Positions 25,307-34,529 of a stretch of 64,000 bases of DNA are shown here, in pieces (position 1 is the first letter of the stretch; each line of letters starts with the position of its first letter). The notes under the pieces are model-generated. The model saw only the letters and a program-made list of their open reading frames with translations, had not been told where the DNA came from and made no database searches. This stretch comes from Branchiibius cervicis (GTDB lineage Bacteria; Actinomycetota; Actinomycetes; Actinomycetales; Dermatophilaceae). The stretch spans positions 1,116,001-1,180,000 of the forward strand of contig NZ_JBHSWJ010000002.1 in the NCBI RefSeq assembly GCF_042661605.1, in the 5' to 3' direction. A program made the position numbers and the translations under genes.

Positions 25307-26790
25307 TCAGCCCGCGTGGACCGGGCACCGCTGGTCGGTCGGGACGGCTGCCTGATCCGGTTGGCTGCCCGCCTCGGGCCGGGAGCCGCCGCTCGGCGTA
25401 CGCCGGGTGAGGACCAGGTGGAAGTCCTGGGGCATGAGGGTGAGTCGCTCCGCGACCTTCAACCGGTAAGCCGGATCGGCGCTGAACTCGTAGCGGTGCA
25501 GTAGCCGCGCGAGCACCAGCACGGCTTCGTGCAACGCGAACTGCCTTCCGATACAGGCGCGTTCGCCGGTGCCGAAGGGGAAGTAGGTGTGCGCGGGACG
25601 GGCCTTCACCGCAGCCGGGGTGAAACGGTCGGGGTCGAACCGCGAGGGCTGCGGCCAGATCTGCGGGTCGCGGTGGATCGCGGCGGCCAACACCATGCAC
25701 TGGTCCTTGGTCGTCATCGGCCACCGCCCGGCCAGGAGTGTGTCCTCGCGCGCGCCGCGGACGAAGCCCGGCGCGGTCGGCCACAACCGCAGCGCCTCAT
25801 CCAGTACGCGGCGGATGTAGCGGAACTTGGCAATCTGCTCGAACGTCGGTTCGGCGTCCGGGTCGGCTCCCAGGATCTGGTCGGCCTCCTCCTGTGCCCG
25901 GGCCCGCACCTGCGGATCGGTCGCCAGGTAATAGAGGGCGAATGACAAGGCGCCGGAGGTGGTTTCGTGCCCGGCGATCAGGAAGGTGAGGATCTGGTGA
26001 CGCACGTTGCGTAGATCCAACTTCTCCCCGCTGGCCTCGTGCTCGGCGTTGAGCATGAGCCCCAGCAGATCCTTCTCCGAACGGTCCCCGGAGGCCACGC
26101 GGGCATTGATGATGTCGTCCAGGACGCTGTCCAGGTACTCGCGATTACGGTCGAGCGTCTCCTGGTTGCGGCGCAGGAAGAACTTCGCCAGGGGTGCGCT
26201 GGTCAGGAACCCGCGACGTTGCGCCGCGGCCAGCGCATCCACCATCGAGCTCACGAACGGGTGGATCTGCTCACTGCTGAACGATCCGAAGTCGGTGCTG
26301 AACGACGTACGACCGATCGTCTCCAGGGTCATCTTGGTCAACCAGGGGGAGACGTCGACGGGCCCCTCGATGGTGTCCCAGGTGTCGGTGAGTTCGCGAC
26401 AGACCTCCAGCATCGTGGCGTGGTAGGTCTGCATCGCCGGCCGGGTGAACGCCGGGCGCAACAGGTCGTGCGCCAGTTGCCAGTTGGGTTCGTCGTTGAA
26501 CGCGGTGAACAGCCCGTCGCCGGCCAACTGCCGCAACGTGATCAGCCCCGGTGCAAGCCGCTTTTCGAACCGGGACTCATCGCACAGCTCGGCACCGACC
26601 AGGCCGCTGCGGACCAGGACGAGCTTGGTGTCGAAGAGTTTGATCTCGACGATCGGATCGGTGAAGTCGGCCAGGATCTCCACGGCGCGCTGGACCGGGC
26701 GCCCCCGGTGCCGCCGGATCATGGTGCCGAAGTCGCCGATGACCGGTCGGCGCCGGGGTGGGTGGGGAAGTCGACCTGGGCGAAGTTCAT
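25307..26790 (-). CDS. CYP102-like cytochrome P450 without reductase domain, frameshifted as sequenced
   Basis: Heme monooxygenase whose sequence resembles the heme domain of P450 BM3: CDESRFEK, LAGDGLFTAF, TFLIAGHETTSGALSFALYYL (I-helix), EALRLWPTAPGF (ExxR helix) and FPFGTGERACIGRQFALHEA with the heme-ligand Cys. No FMN/FAD reductase domain follows, so it needs separate redox partners. The first 12 residues (MNFAQVDFPTHP, ATG 26790) are in another frame; one base added at GGGG 26755-26758 joins them to RRRPVIGDFGTMIRRHRG, giving about 494 residues. Fatty-acid hydroxylation is a guess by analogy. Confidence 0.9.
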
Positions 26791-26907
26791 CGGTCGTGTG
26801 CTCACGTGCGGGCTCCCGGGGGGCTCGTTTTACGACAGGTGTAGTGGAGTGTAACGCCGATCACACGCCGTACTGGCTGGGTGGGCTCGGTGTCGCATAC
26901 TTAGCGC

Positions 26908-27432
26908 GTGAAGGTGATCCTCTTTCTGGCTGTGGTGCTGATCATCGGTTTCGGGTGGTACTTCATGAAAGGCAAGGTGACGCGCACCCACGAACAGGTG
27001 CGCGACCGAGCCCTGGAGGGCGGTTTCGGTCGGGCCATGACGGCAGGACCGGCCACCAAGCATCTGGCGATGATGGGCCGCACGCTGACGCTTGCGGCCG
27101 AGCCCGAGCGCACCGGCAACCTGATTGCGAGTACGGCGATGGCGGACGCCCGGGTGACCGACGTGCGTCCGGACGCCAAGGCCCTGGTCATCGAGATCGA
27201 CGGTTCGTACCCGGTGGTGCGCGCCCATCTGCTGCCGGATCGCACGGTGATCGGCGTGGAGTCGTTCAACTGGGAGATGGGCTTCCCGCAGGGCGGTCAG
27301 GTGTGGGACCGGCTGGCGACAGCGATCACGAATACCGCGGCACACCAAGGGATACCGGTGGCCGAGGGCAGCCGCGAATTCGGCAAGGACGGCGCCGTAC
27401 TGGACCGTGAGGTCTGGGCGGTCAAGGGCTGA
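26908..27432 (+). CDS. Membrane-anchored protein of unknown function
   Basis: A 174-residue protein with one N-terminal hydrophobic helix (about 3-20) followed by a mixed, apparently soluble domain (MGRTLTLAAEPERTGNLIA, IDGSYPVVRAHLLPD, GQVWDRLATAI). I recognise no family. The GTG start has no clear Shine-Dalgarno, but CATACT at 26896-26901 lies six bases upstream, so a leaderless mRNA is possible. It precedes the DUF445 gene by seven bases and probably shares its transcript. Confidence 0.75.
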   Translation: MKVILFLAVVLIIGFGWYFMKGKVTRTHEQVRDRALEGGFGRAMTAGPATKHLAMMGRTLTLAAEPERTGNLIASTAMADARVTDVRPDAKALVIEIDGSYPVVRAHLLPDRTVIGVESFNWEMGFPQGGQVWDRLATAITNTAAHQGIPVAEGSREFGKDGAVLDREVWAVKG

Positions 27433-27439
27433 GGCAGCG

Positions 27440-28726
27440 ATGAGCACAGCGGAAACCGCACCGGCGCGCAGCGCACCATCCGGCCCGATGCTGGACTCGG
27501 CGGGAGATGCCCGTCGGCGCTCGGCCCTGCGCCGGATGCGTTTCGTGGCCACCGGTCTGCTCGTTCTCGCCGCCATCGTCTTCGTCGCCACTCACGGTCA
27601 CGGCGGCGTCTGGGGTTACGTGAACGCCGCGTCCGAAGCGGCGATGGTCGGCGCGGTCGCCGACTGGTTCGCGGTCACCGCGCTCTTCCGGCATCCGCTC
27701 GGATTGCCGATCCCGCACACGGCGATCATCCCTGAGCGCAAGGATTCCATCGGGGAGAACCTGGAGGAGTTCGTCACGGAGAACTTCCTCACGGCCGACA
27801 ACGTCCAGGAGCGGCTGGCCGGGGCGCAGGTCGCCCGCCGGATCGGGGAGTGGCTCGCCGAACCCGTCAATGCCCGGCGCGTGGTCGACCAGTCGGCACC
27901 GGCACTGGCTCGCGCAGTTGGCAACATCAAGGACGAGGACGTCAAGGGTCTGCTCGACCGGGTGCTGCTGCCCCGGGTGGCCCGCGAACCGGTGTCCGAA
28001 CTGCTCGGCACGCTGTTGGAGGGCATCGTCGACGACGGATCGCACCACGGTCTGGTCGATCTGACCGCACGTGAGTTGCACGCCTGGGTCCGTGACAACC
28101 GCAGCAGCGTGACCTCCATCATTTCCGAGCGCGCGCCGTCGTGGTCGCCCAAGTGGCTGGACGACACGGTCTCGACCCGGTTGCACACCGAGATCGTGAA
28201 GTGGCTGGAGGACATCCGCGACAACCCGAACCACCCGGTCCGCGGTGCGCTCGACAACGTGTTGCGGCAACTGGCCGACCAGCTGCAGCACGACCCCGAC
28301 ACGATGCAGCAGACCGAGGCGCTGAAGGTCCGTCTCCTCTCGCACCCGAACGTTTCCACCTCCTTGCTGTCCCTGTGGCGGTCGGGCCAGACCGTGCTCG
28401 TCGACGCGCTGAACGATCCCGACGGCGACCTGCGGGTGCGGCTCGCCCGCTTGATCGGTGACACCGGGCAGCGACTGGTGACCGATCCGGAGTTGCAGGC
28501 AGCGGTGGACCGGCGGATCAGCGAGGTGGCCGGTCACCTGGTGTCGACGTACGGCCGCGAGCTGTCCAGCGTCATCTCCCAGACCATCCAGCGCTGGGAC
28601 GGCAAGGAGGCTTCCGAGCGGATCGAGCTGCACGTCGGGCGCGACCTGCAGTTCATCCGGATCAACGGCACCGTGGTCGGCGGTCTGGTGGGTCTGTTGA
28701 TCTACACCGTGTCGCAGTTCCTCTGA
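27440..28726 (+). CDS. DUF445 family membrane protein
   Basis: A 428-residue protein: a basic N-terminus, a hydrophobic segment (about 36-54), the DUF445 signature AMVGAVADWFAVTALFRHPLGLPIPHTAII in two parts, a long helical soluble region, and a final membrane span (VVGGLVGLLIYTVSQFL) at the very C-terminus. ATG 27440 has GAGG five bases upstream. DUF445 proteins are widespread and mostly unstudied. Likely co-transcribed with the small membrane protein upstream. Confidence 0.9.
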   Translation: MSTAETAPARSAPSGPMLDSAGDARRRSALRRMRFVATGLLVLAAIVFVATHGHGGVWGYVNAASEAAMVGAVADWFAVTALFRHPLGLPIPHTAIIPERKDSIGENLEEFVTENFLTADNVQERLAGAQVARRIGEWLAEPVNARRVVDQSAPALARAVGNIKDEDVKGLLDRVLLPRVAREPVSELLGTLLEGIVDDGSHHGLVDLTARELHAWVRDNRSSVTSIISERAPSWSPKWLDDTVSTRLHTEIVKWLEDIRDNPNHPVRGALDNVLRQLADQLQHDPDTMQQTEALKVRLLSHPNVSTSLLSLWRSGQTVLVDALNDPDGDLRVRLARLIGDTGQRLVTDPELQAAVDRRISEVAGHLVSTYGRELSSVISQTIQRWDGKEASERIELHVGRDLQFIRINGTVVGGLVGLLIYTVSQFL

Positions 28727-28796
28727 GCGGCTCACCATCGGCTCGGTATAAGAGACGGTTATACATTTCCAAGCGGCTGGGTGTAGTTTCTCGGCA

Positions 28797-28915
28797 GGTC
28801 ATGAGTGCCAGCGCCAAGCCCCGGCTCGCTGGCCGGCAACCCTCCTCCGCGGTGGGGTGCCCCGGGTGAGGACCTGGCCCAGCCACTCGACGTACGCCGA
28901 GTGACCGGGCAAGCG
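28797..28915 (+). promoter_or_regulatory. SAM-IV riboswitch controlling metY
   Basis: The leader carries the SAM-IV consensus: GGTCA-GAGTGCCAGCG, AAGCCCCGGCT, GCTGGCCGGCAACCCTCC, CGCGGTGGGGTGCC and CCCGGGTGAGGACC, with the closing helix GGTC (28797-28800)/GACC (28871-28874) and a 3' hairpin CACTCG/CGAGTG. SAM-IV aptamers occur in actinobacteria before methionine genes and turn expression off when S-adenosylmethionine is plentiful. metY starts 57 bases beyond the listed end; the 3' boundary is approximate. Confidence 0.92.
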
Positions 28916-28971
28916 CGGACGACCCGTGAGCGTCCGCACCAGTCAGATACCGGACACCCGAAAGGTTCGTC

Positions 28972-30291
28972 ATGAGCGACACCCCTAACTGGTCCTTCGA
29001 GACCCGGCAGATCCATGCCGGTCAGAGCGTCGATCCCACGACGCAGGCCCGAGCACTGCCGATCTACCAGACCACCTCCTACGTCTTCAACGACACCACC
29101 CAGGCCGCGAACCTCTTCGGCCTCAGCGAGTTCGGGAACATCTACACCCGGTTGATGAACCCGACCAACGACGTGGTCGAGCAGCGGATCGCCAGCCTCG
29201 AGGGCGGCGTCGGCGCGTTGCTCACCGCTTCCGGCCAGGCCGCCGAGACCCTCGCCATCCTGAACATCGCGGAGGCGGGCGACCACATCGTGGCCAGCCC
29301 GGCGCTCTACGGCGGCACCTTCAACCTGTTGAAGTACACGCTGAAGAAGTTGGGCATCGAGACCACGTTCGTGCAGGACGCGACCGACCTGGAGCAGTGG
29401 CGCGCGGCGATCCGCCCGAACACCAAGCTGTTCTACGGCGAGACCATCGCCAACCCCAAGCAGGAGATCCTCGACATCGAGGGTGTTGCCTCGGTGGCGC
29501 ACGAGGCCGGGGTCCCGCTGGTCGTCGACAACACAGTGGCCACGCCGTACGTGCTGCGCCCGATCGAGCACGGCGCCGACATCGTGGTGCACTCGGCGAC
29601 CAAGTACCTGGGCGGACATGGCACGTCGATCGCCGGTGTGATCGTCGACAGCGGCAACTTCGACTTCGGCAAGGATCCGGAGAAGTTCCCGAACTACAAC
29701 ACGCCGGAGGAGAGCTACCACGGCCTGGTCTACGCCCGTGACCTCGGCGTCGGAAGTCCGCTGGGGGCCAATCTGGCCTTCATCCTCAAGGCGCGGGTGC
29801 AGTTGCAGCGCGATCTCGGTGCGCCGCTGTCGCCGTTCAACGCCTTCCTGATTGCGCAGGGTATCGAGACCCTGAGCCTGCGCATCGAGCGGCACCTGGA
29901 GAACGCTCGCAAGGTCGCCGAGTGGCTGCAGACGCAGGAGCAGGTCAAGGAGGTCCTGTGGGCCTCGCTGCCGGGCAGCCCCTACTACGACCTTGCGCAG
30001 AAGTACACGCCGCTCGGCTCAGGTGCGGTGCTGTCCTTCGAGATCGAGGGCGGCGTCGACGCGGGGAAGAAGTTCGTGGACTCCCTGGAGCTGTTCTCGC
30101 TGGTGGCTAACATCGGCGATGTCCGGTCGCTGGCGATCCACCCGGCCTCGACGACGCACAGTCAGGGCAGCGACGAGGACCGTCTGGCCGCGGGTGTGAC
30201 ACCGGGTCTGGTGCGTCTTGCGGTCGGTCTGGAGCACATCGACGACATCATTGCCGACCTGGACCAGGGCTTCCGCGCCGCGAAGGCCTGA
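28972..30291 (+). CDS. metY: O-acetylhomoserine sulfhydrylase (aminocarboxypropyltransferase)
   Basis: PLP enzyme that makes homocysteine from O-acetylhomoserine and sulfide. The 439 residues show the Cys/Met-metabolism fold: ETRQIHAGQSVDPTT N-terminus, YTRLMNPTNDVVEQRIASLEGG, VVDNTVATPYVLRPIEHGAD and the PLP lysine in VHSATKYLGGHGTSIAG. Length and sequence match the MetY (about 430) rather than the shorter MetB/MetC group. It is controlled by the SAM-IV riboswitch upstream and followed by a strong hairpin terminator. metX, the supplier of its substrate, lies at 47.9 kb under its own SAM-IV riboswitch. Confidence 0.96.
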   Translation: MSDTPNWSFETRQIHAGQSVDPTTQARALPIYQTTSYVFNDTTQAANLFGLSEFGNIYTRLMNPTNDVVEQRIASLEGGVGALLTASGQAAETLAILNIAEAGDHIVASPALYGGTFNLLKYTLKKLGIETTFVQDATDLEQWRAAIRPNTKLFYGETIANPKQEILDIEGVASVAHEAGVPLVVDNTVATPYVLRPIEHGADIVVHSATKYLGGHGTSIAGVIVDSGNFDFGKDPEKFPNYNTPEESYHGLVYARDLGVGSPLGANLAFILKARVQLQRDLGAPLSPFNAFLIAQGIETLSLRIERHLENARKVAEWLQTQEQVKEVLWASLPGSPYYDLAQKYTPLGSGAVLSFEIEGGVDAGKKFVDSLELFSLVANIGDVRSLAIHPASTTHSQGSDEDRLAAGVTPGLVRLAVGLEHIDDIIADLDQGFRAAKA

Positions 30292-30312
30292 TCCGGCCGA
30301 AAAACCATTCGC

Positions 30313-30347
30313 AACACCCACCGCGTCTCTGACACGGTGGGTGTTGT
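30313..30347 (+). terminator. Strong hairpin terminator after metY
   Basis: CAACACCCACCG (30313-30324) and CGGTGGGTGTTG (30336-30347) form a perfect 12-bp stem with an 11-base loop, 21 bases after the metY stop. Only a weak T-rich stretch follows. It separates metY from the RIO-kinase gene. Confidence 0.8.
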
Positions 30348-30415
30348 CGTATCCGATCGAGATGAGGGAGGTCGTGCCATGGCCGTGTTCACGTGCGTCC
30401 GCCACCTACTTCCTG

Positions 30416-31291
30416 ATGATCGGAATACCGTTGAACCAGAACCCTTCCGACGCAACTGAAGCGTCGATTCTTCCCTTCCTTGCCCGCTTCGAGGTCCACG
30501 AACTGGAACCCGGTCAGCGATGGTCGAGCTGGCGGCAGATTCCAGCCCTGTCCCGCGGCCCGGCGCCGTGGCCCGAGTGGCTGGTCTCCGACGACGAGTC
30601 GGTCGAGACCGAGCTGGGCATCCTCAAGACGGGAAAGGAAGCCGACGTCTTCCTGCTCGAGCGCGCAAGTGTGTCGGGCCAGCCGCGCACGACCCGGCTG
30701 GCGGCCAAGCGGTACCGCGACGTGCAGCGCACGTCATTCACCCGGACGGCTGACTACACCGAGGGCCGGGGGATCCCGAAGAAGGGTCACCGGGAGCGCC
30801 GGGCTCTGGCGAAGAAGACATCCTTCGGTAAGCACCTGGCCGCCGGTCGCTGGGCGATGGCCGAGTGGGAGTCCCTGGTGAGACTGTGGGAGGCCGGGTT
30901 ACCGGTGCCGTACCCGGTGCAGATCGACGGCACCGAGATCCTGATGGAGTTGATCACCCACCCCGACGGGTCGCCGGCCCCGCGGTTGGCGGCACTGCGC
31001 GCAATATCGCGCGAGCAACTGGAGGATCTGTTCGATCAGGCCCGTACGGCGCTGATCACCATGGCGGGCCTCGGCGTCGCGCATGGTGACCTGTCGGCGT
31101 ACAACCTGCTGGTGGCCGGCTCGCGGCTGGTGATCATCGACGTACCGCAGACCGTCGATGTGATCGGCAACCCGCACGGTATGGACTTCCTGCACCGCGA
31201 CTGCCGTAACGTCGCCACCTGGTTCGCCGGCAAAGGCCTCGCGGTGGATGGCGACGAACTCTTCGGGGAGGTCGCCGCGCACGCGTGGTGA
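30416..31291 (+). CDS. RIO-type serine protein kinase
   Basis: Atypical protein kinase: ILKTGKEADVFLLER supplies the glycine loop, RLAAKRYRD the ATP lysine, VAHGDLSAYNLLV the catalytic Asp and the metal-binding Asn, and RLVIIDVPQTVD the DFG-equivalent IIDxPQ motif. ATG 30416 gives 291 residues; ATG 30362 would add 18 and neither has a good Shine-Dalgarno, so the start is uncertain. Bacterial RIO kinases have no settled substrate. The DUF222 gene converges four bases after its stop. Confidence 0.85.
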   Translation: MIGIPLNQNPSDATEASILPFLARFEVHELEPGQRWSSWRQIPALSRGPAPWPEWLVSDDESVETELGILKTGKEADVFLLERASVSGQPRTTRLAAKRYRDVQRTSFTRTADYTEGRGIPKKGHRERRALAKKTSFGKHLAAGRWAMAEWESLVRLWEAGLPVPYPVQIDGTEILMELITHPDGSPAPRLAALRAISREQLEDLFDQARTALITMAGLGVAHGDLSAYNLLVAGSRLVIIDVPQTVDVIGNPHGMDFLHRDCRNVATWFAGKGLAVDGDELFGEVAAHAW

Positions 31292-31295
31292 GGCC

Positions 31296-32996
31296 TCAGC
31301 TGCCGGGGTGGGTGGTGTAGGTGTGGCCGGCGGGGCTGGTCCAGGTGCACACGCCGTGGGGTGTCATGGTGACGGTCCAGCCGCCTTCGTGTTTGGCGCG
31401 GTGGTGGTGGCGGCATAGGCATTGCAGGTTGTGGGCGGCGGTGGGCCCGTCGGGGTAGCGGGTCACGTGGTCCAGGTCGGTGAGTTTGGCGGGTCGGGTG
31501 CAGCCGGGGAAGCGGCAGTGCTGGTCGCGGGCTCGCACGAACCGGGCTAGGCGGGCCCCGGGACGGTAGGACCGGTCACTGGTTTCGATGACGGTGCCGG
31601 TGGTCGCGTCGGTCAGGGCGCGGGTCAGCTTGATCCCGAGCACGTGGGTCATCTGGGTGATCACCTCCGCGGGGATGACCCCCACCCGCGGCAGCAACAC
31701 GTCCCCGATCCCGCAGTGAGGGTGACCGGCTCTGGTGCTGGCGGCGTGTTCCAACCGGCCTGCCTGCACCGCAACCTCCCACGGCGCCGACCCGCCGGCC
31801 GGGACCTCATCCGGCGGCCGCCGGCTACCCGGTGGTGCGGTGGAGTCGTGTTCGGCGCGGGCGGTGGTGTTGAGGTCGGCTAGTTCGCCGGCGATCAGGG
31901 CTCGTAGTTCCGCATCCAACTCATTGAGCCCGTTGACTGGTTCCAGACCGTCTTCGTGCCAGTGGTAGTCCAGGCAGGCCTCATCGAACGCATCGTTCAG
32001 GTCTGACCAGTCCGGTTCCTCGAATGACAATTCCGGTATCTGCCCGGGTCCCTCGCTGACGGGCGGGGTGACGGGTGGGGTGATGGGGATCAGGAACGTC
32101 AGCTGGGTATCGACACCCACCCCGCGCAGCGCTAGGTCGGTCAACGCGTCGACCCGGCACTGCGGCAACGTTTTGTCGGTGGTGGTGACCTGGTGCAACT
32201 CCCTAGCCAGTTCATCGATCGCGGCCATCAGTTTGGCTGCCTCCAGGGTGGGTAGCACCGCCGTCAACTGGGACAGGCCGGGTTCGTGGTGCGGGCTGAC
32301 CCACACCCCGACCGCCGACCGGCGCCGCGCCGTTGATGCCTGGTCGGCCCCGACCGGGTCCAGACGGGCCCGGACCCGGCGGGCCATCGCCCGCACCTTC
32401 GTCGCGGTCAAACCCTCGGGGTCTGTGCTGAGGATCTTGTCCTCGATCGCCTGGGCCACGTGGTCGGGGGCGTCGGTGCTGATCTGGGCTACCGCGCATG
32501 CTTTGGCCGGGTCCAACCCTCCGGCCCCGACCCGATCCAGCAACCGCGGGCACCCGGTGAGGGTGTCCAACGCATCGGTCAGGCGGGTGTGGGTTTGCCG
32601 GTCGGACCAACCCAGACCGGTCGCGACCTCCACCGGGAACCACTCATCGGTGAACGATCCTGGTGCGTGGCGGATCACCCGGGTCACCAGCTTCGGCAAC
32701 GCATTCTCAATCGGGTTGGGTTCGTCGCGGTACTCGATTGCCGCGGCTTGGGCCAACAGGTGAGTTTGCACCGCCCAGGCACTGTTCTGCACCCGCTGCG
32801 CGGCCACCACCTGATCCAACAACACCTCCAGCGACAACCCCGCAAAGTCCTCCTGCACCCGCTGGTAGGCGACCGCTAGCAACTCACCCGCCGCCGCCAG
32901 CAACTCCGCCACCGACGCATCCGCGATCCCATCCGCCAGCACCGCAGGGCGCGCAACACCAGCCGCTGCGGGGTCCTCAGTGACGGTCACGGACAT
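31296..32996 (-). CDS. DUF222 domain HNH endonuclease-like protein (13E12 repeat family)
   Basis: A 566-residue protein: a long helical DUF222 region (about 20-430) followed by a C-terminal HNH nuclease domain with CRFPGCTRPAKLTDLDHV and CLCRHHHRAKHEGGW, containing the two Cys and the catalytic His motifs. The family is multi-copy and variable in many actinobacteria and in M. tuberculosis (13E12 repeat genes); its function is unproven and a mobile or repeat-derived origin is often suspected. The gene appears intact here, without flanking repeats that I can see. Confidence 0.88.
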   Translation of the reverse strand: MSVTVTEDPAAAGVARPAVLADGIADASVAELLAAAGELLAVAYQRVQEDFAGLSLEVLLDQVVAAQRVQNSAWAVQTHLLAQAAAIEYRDEPNPIENALPKLVTRVIRHAPGSFTDEWFPVEVATGLGWSDRQTHTRLTDALDTLTGCPRLLDRVGAGGLDPAKACAVAQISTDAPDHVAQAIEDKILSTDPEGLTATKVRAMARRVRARLDPVGADQASTARRRSAVGVWVSPHHEPGLSQLTAVLPTLEAAKLMAAIDELARELHQVTTTDKTLPQCRVDALTDLALRGVGVDTQLTFLIPITPPVTPPVSEGPGQIPELSFEEPDWSDLNDAFDEACLDYHWHEDGLEPVNGLNELDAELRALIAGELADLNTTARAEHDSTAPPGSRRPPDEVPAGGSAPWEVAVQAGRLEHAASTRAGHPHCGIGDVLLPRVGVIPAEVITQMTHVLGIKLTRALTDATTGTVIETSDRSYRPGARLARFVRARDQHCRFPGCTRPAKLTDLDHVTRYPDGPTAAHNLQCLCRHHHRAKHEGGWTVTMTPHGVCTWTSPAGHTYTTHPGS

Positions 32997-33092
32997 ACCA
33001 CGAGTGTACTGGTGTACGAACCCCGAAAACCGATATACACAGCCCGGTATCAGCGAATTTCCGGGGCCACGGGCCGGTGTTCGACACCGCCG

Positions 33093-33752
33093 TCAGGACC
33101 AGTTGCGCAACAGCCGATCGACCGACTCCGGTTGGGGCAGACCTGCCGACGTGGCGTGCGCGGACGGCAGCGCCTGGCCGGCGACGGTCCTCAGTGGCAC
33201 CACCCCGGTCCAGGCGTCGGTCGGTTCATCGGGTTCACCCGGGCCACCGGTTCGGGACTTGTAGATCCAGGCGCCGTCCACGATCGGTAGGGCCATCGCC
33301 AGGGTGGCTGCCCGCTCCCGCGCGGTCGGGGGGCGCACTTCGGCTACCCGGCCCGGCAGCAGGCGATCGGAGAGGACGTCGAGGGCACGGGCCGCATCCT
33401 CGTCCCGCAGCGGGGTCAGAGCGCCCTGAATCACCGCCGAGCGATAGTTCGCCGAGGAGTCGAAGGTGGAATGCGCCACCACCAGTCCGTCGAGGACGGT
33501 CACGCAGAGAGCAGCCGGCGCCCCCGAAGCAACCTGCCGCAGCGCGCCCGCCCCAGTGGAGCCGTGCAGCAAGATCCGGTCGCCGTCCCGGGCGAACAGC
33601 ATGGGCACCACCCAGGGGCGGCCGTCCAGCACGGTCGACAGCGTGCCCACCAGGACCTCGTCGAGAAGCTCGTCCAGAACTGCTCGGTCCCGTGATCCTC
33701 GATCCGGCTTCCTGGTCAGGCGGATGGCGCTGGAAGGTTCTGGCTCGGTCAC
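33093..33752 (-). CDS. Pyridoxamine 5'-phosphate oxidase-like FMN-binding protein
   Basis: A 219-residue split-barrel flavoprotein of the PPOX/NimA-like group: VLDELLDEVLVGTLSTVLDGRPWVVPMLF, then RILLHGSTGAGALRQVASGAPAALCVT and AHSTFDSSANYRSAVIQG. Such proteins bind FMN, F420 or heme and reduce varied substrates; the true PNPOx signature is not evident. The start is GTG at 33752. It is divergent from the TetR gene, and the inverted repeats between them could control both. Confidence 0.85.
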   Translation of the reverse strand: MTEPEPSSAIRLTRKPDRGSRDRAVLDELLDEVLVGTLSTVLDGRPWVVPMLFARDGDRILLHGSTGAGALRQVASGAPAALCVTVLDGLVVAHSTFDSSANYRSAVIQGALTPLRDEDAARALDVLSDRLLPGRVAEVRPPTARERAATLAMALPIVDGAWIYKSRTGGPGEPDEPTDAWTGVVPLRTVAGQALPSAHATSAGLPQPESVDRLLRNWS

Positions 33753-33831
33753 GCCTCAATGATGGGGCATTCCGCTGCGCGAGCCGGCGAGGTTTTCGGG
33801 AGGTCTTCCGCGACGAAACGCTCCGCGCTGG

Positions 33832-33844
33832 GTCTTGGCAAGAC
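33832..33844. promoter_or_regulatory. Inverted repeat in the PPOX-tetR divergent gap (upstream copy)
   Basis: GTCTTG-G-CAAGAC is a perfect 13-bp palindrome midway between the two divergent starts. Together with the second repeat at 33873-33888 it could be an operator of the TetR protein. Sequence similarity between the two sites is limited. Confidence 0.4.
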
Positions 33845-33872
33845 GCCCCGGATCACCTAACCTCCGTGGGAG

Positions 33873-33888
33873 TTGGTCGAATGACCAA
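33873..33888. promoter_or_regulatory. Candidate TetR operator
   Basis: TTGGTC-GAAT-GACCAA is a palindrome with perfect 6-bp arms, 14 bases before the chosen tetR start. Size, symmetry and position suit autoregulation by a TetR-family dimer and control of the whole downstream operon. Confidence 0.55.
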
Positions 33889-33902
33889 GACGAGGGGTGA
33901 CC

Positions 33903-34529
33903 GTGACCAGATACACCGTGGCCGAACGCCGCGAACTGCTGATCCAGGCAACACTGCGGATCATTGCCGCCGACGGAGTACAAGCTGCCACCACGCGGGC
34001 TATCTGCCGCGAGGCGGGCATGGCGCAGGCAAGTTTCCACTACGCCTTTCGTAGTCGCGACGCGCTCTTGGCTGCCGCCGTTCAATACGCCCTGGACGAT
34101 GACGTCGAGCGCACCGCCGACGCTCTGATCGGCGTGCTGCCGGAGGAAACCGACCTGCCGACGTTGGTGCACAACTGCCTGGCAGCGTATGTCGAGTCGG
34201 TGATCGCCGACCCGAACCGGGAACAAGCCGTGCTGGCGCTGATGGGTTATGCGCGCAGCGTGGCGGAGTTGCGGCCCATCGCCGAGCAGACCTATCGCAA
34301 GTACTACGAACTAGCCGCGAACGCCCTACAGGCGGCCGCCGACCTCACCGGGGTTCCGTGGCGTACTGAAGTCACGGACCTCGCGCCCGTCGTGATCGCC
34401 GCGACGGACGGCATCACGCTGGCCTACTTGAGCACGCGGGACCGGGCCATCGCCGAACTCATCGCCGGGTCCGCAGCCCAGACCTTGCTGATGCATGCGG
34501 CCGTTCCGGCTGACGAGGTGCTGGGTTGA
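33903..34529 (+). CDS. TetR family transcriptional regulator
   Basis: An N-terminal TetR HTH (ELLIQATLRIIAADGVQAATTRAICREAGMAQASFHYAF) is followed by a ligand-binding helical domain, about 208 residues. GTG 33903 has GAGGGGT at good spacing; GTG 33897 would add two residues. Its stop overlaps the TTG of the MFS gene, and the next two genes also overlap, so it probably heads and controls a four-gene operon. The ligand is unknown. Confidence 0.9.
   Translation: MTRYTVAERRELLIQATLRIIAADGVQAATTRAICREAGMAQASFHYAFRSRDALLAAAVQYALDDDVERTADALIGVLPEETDLPTLVHNCLAAYVESVIADPNREQAVLALMGYARSVAELRPIAEQTYRKYYELAANALQAAADLTGVPWRTEVTDLAPVVIAATDGITLAYLSTRDRAIAELIAGSAAQTLLMHAAVPADEVLG

Noticed and set aside
28727..28971. 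Possible small protein gene before metY
   Set aside because: The stretch is fully explained by a SAM-IV riboswitch leader.
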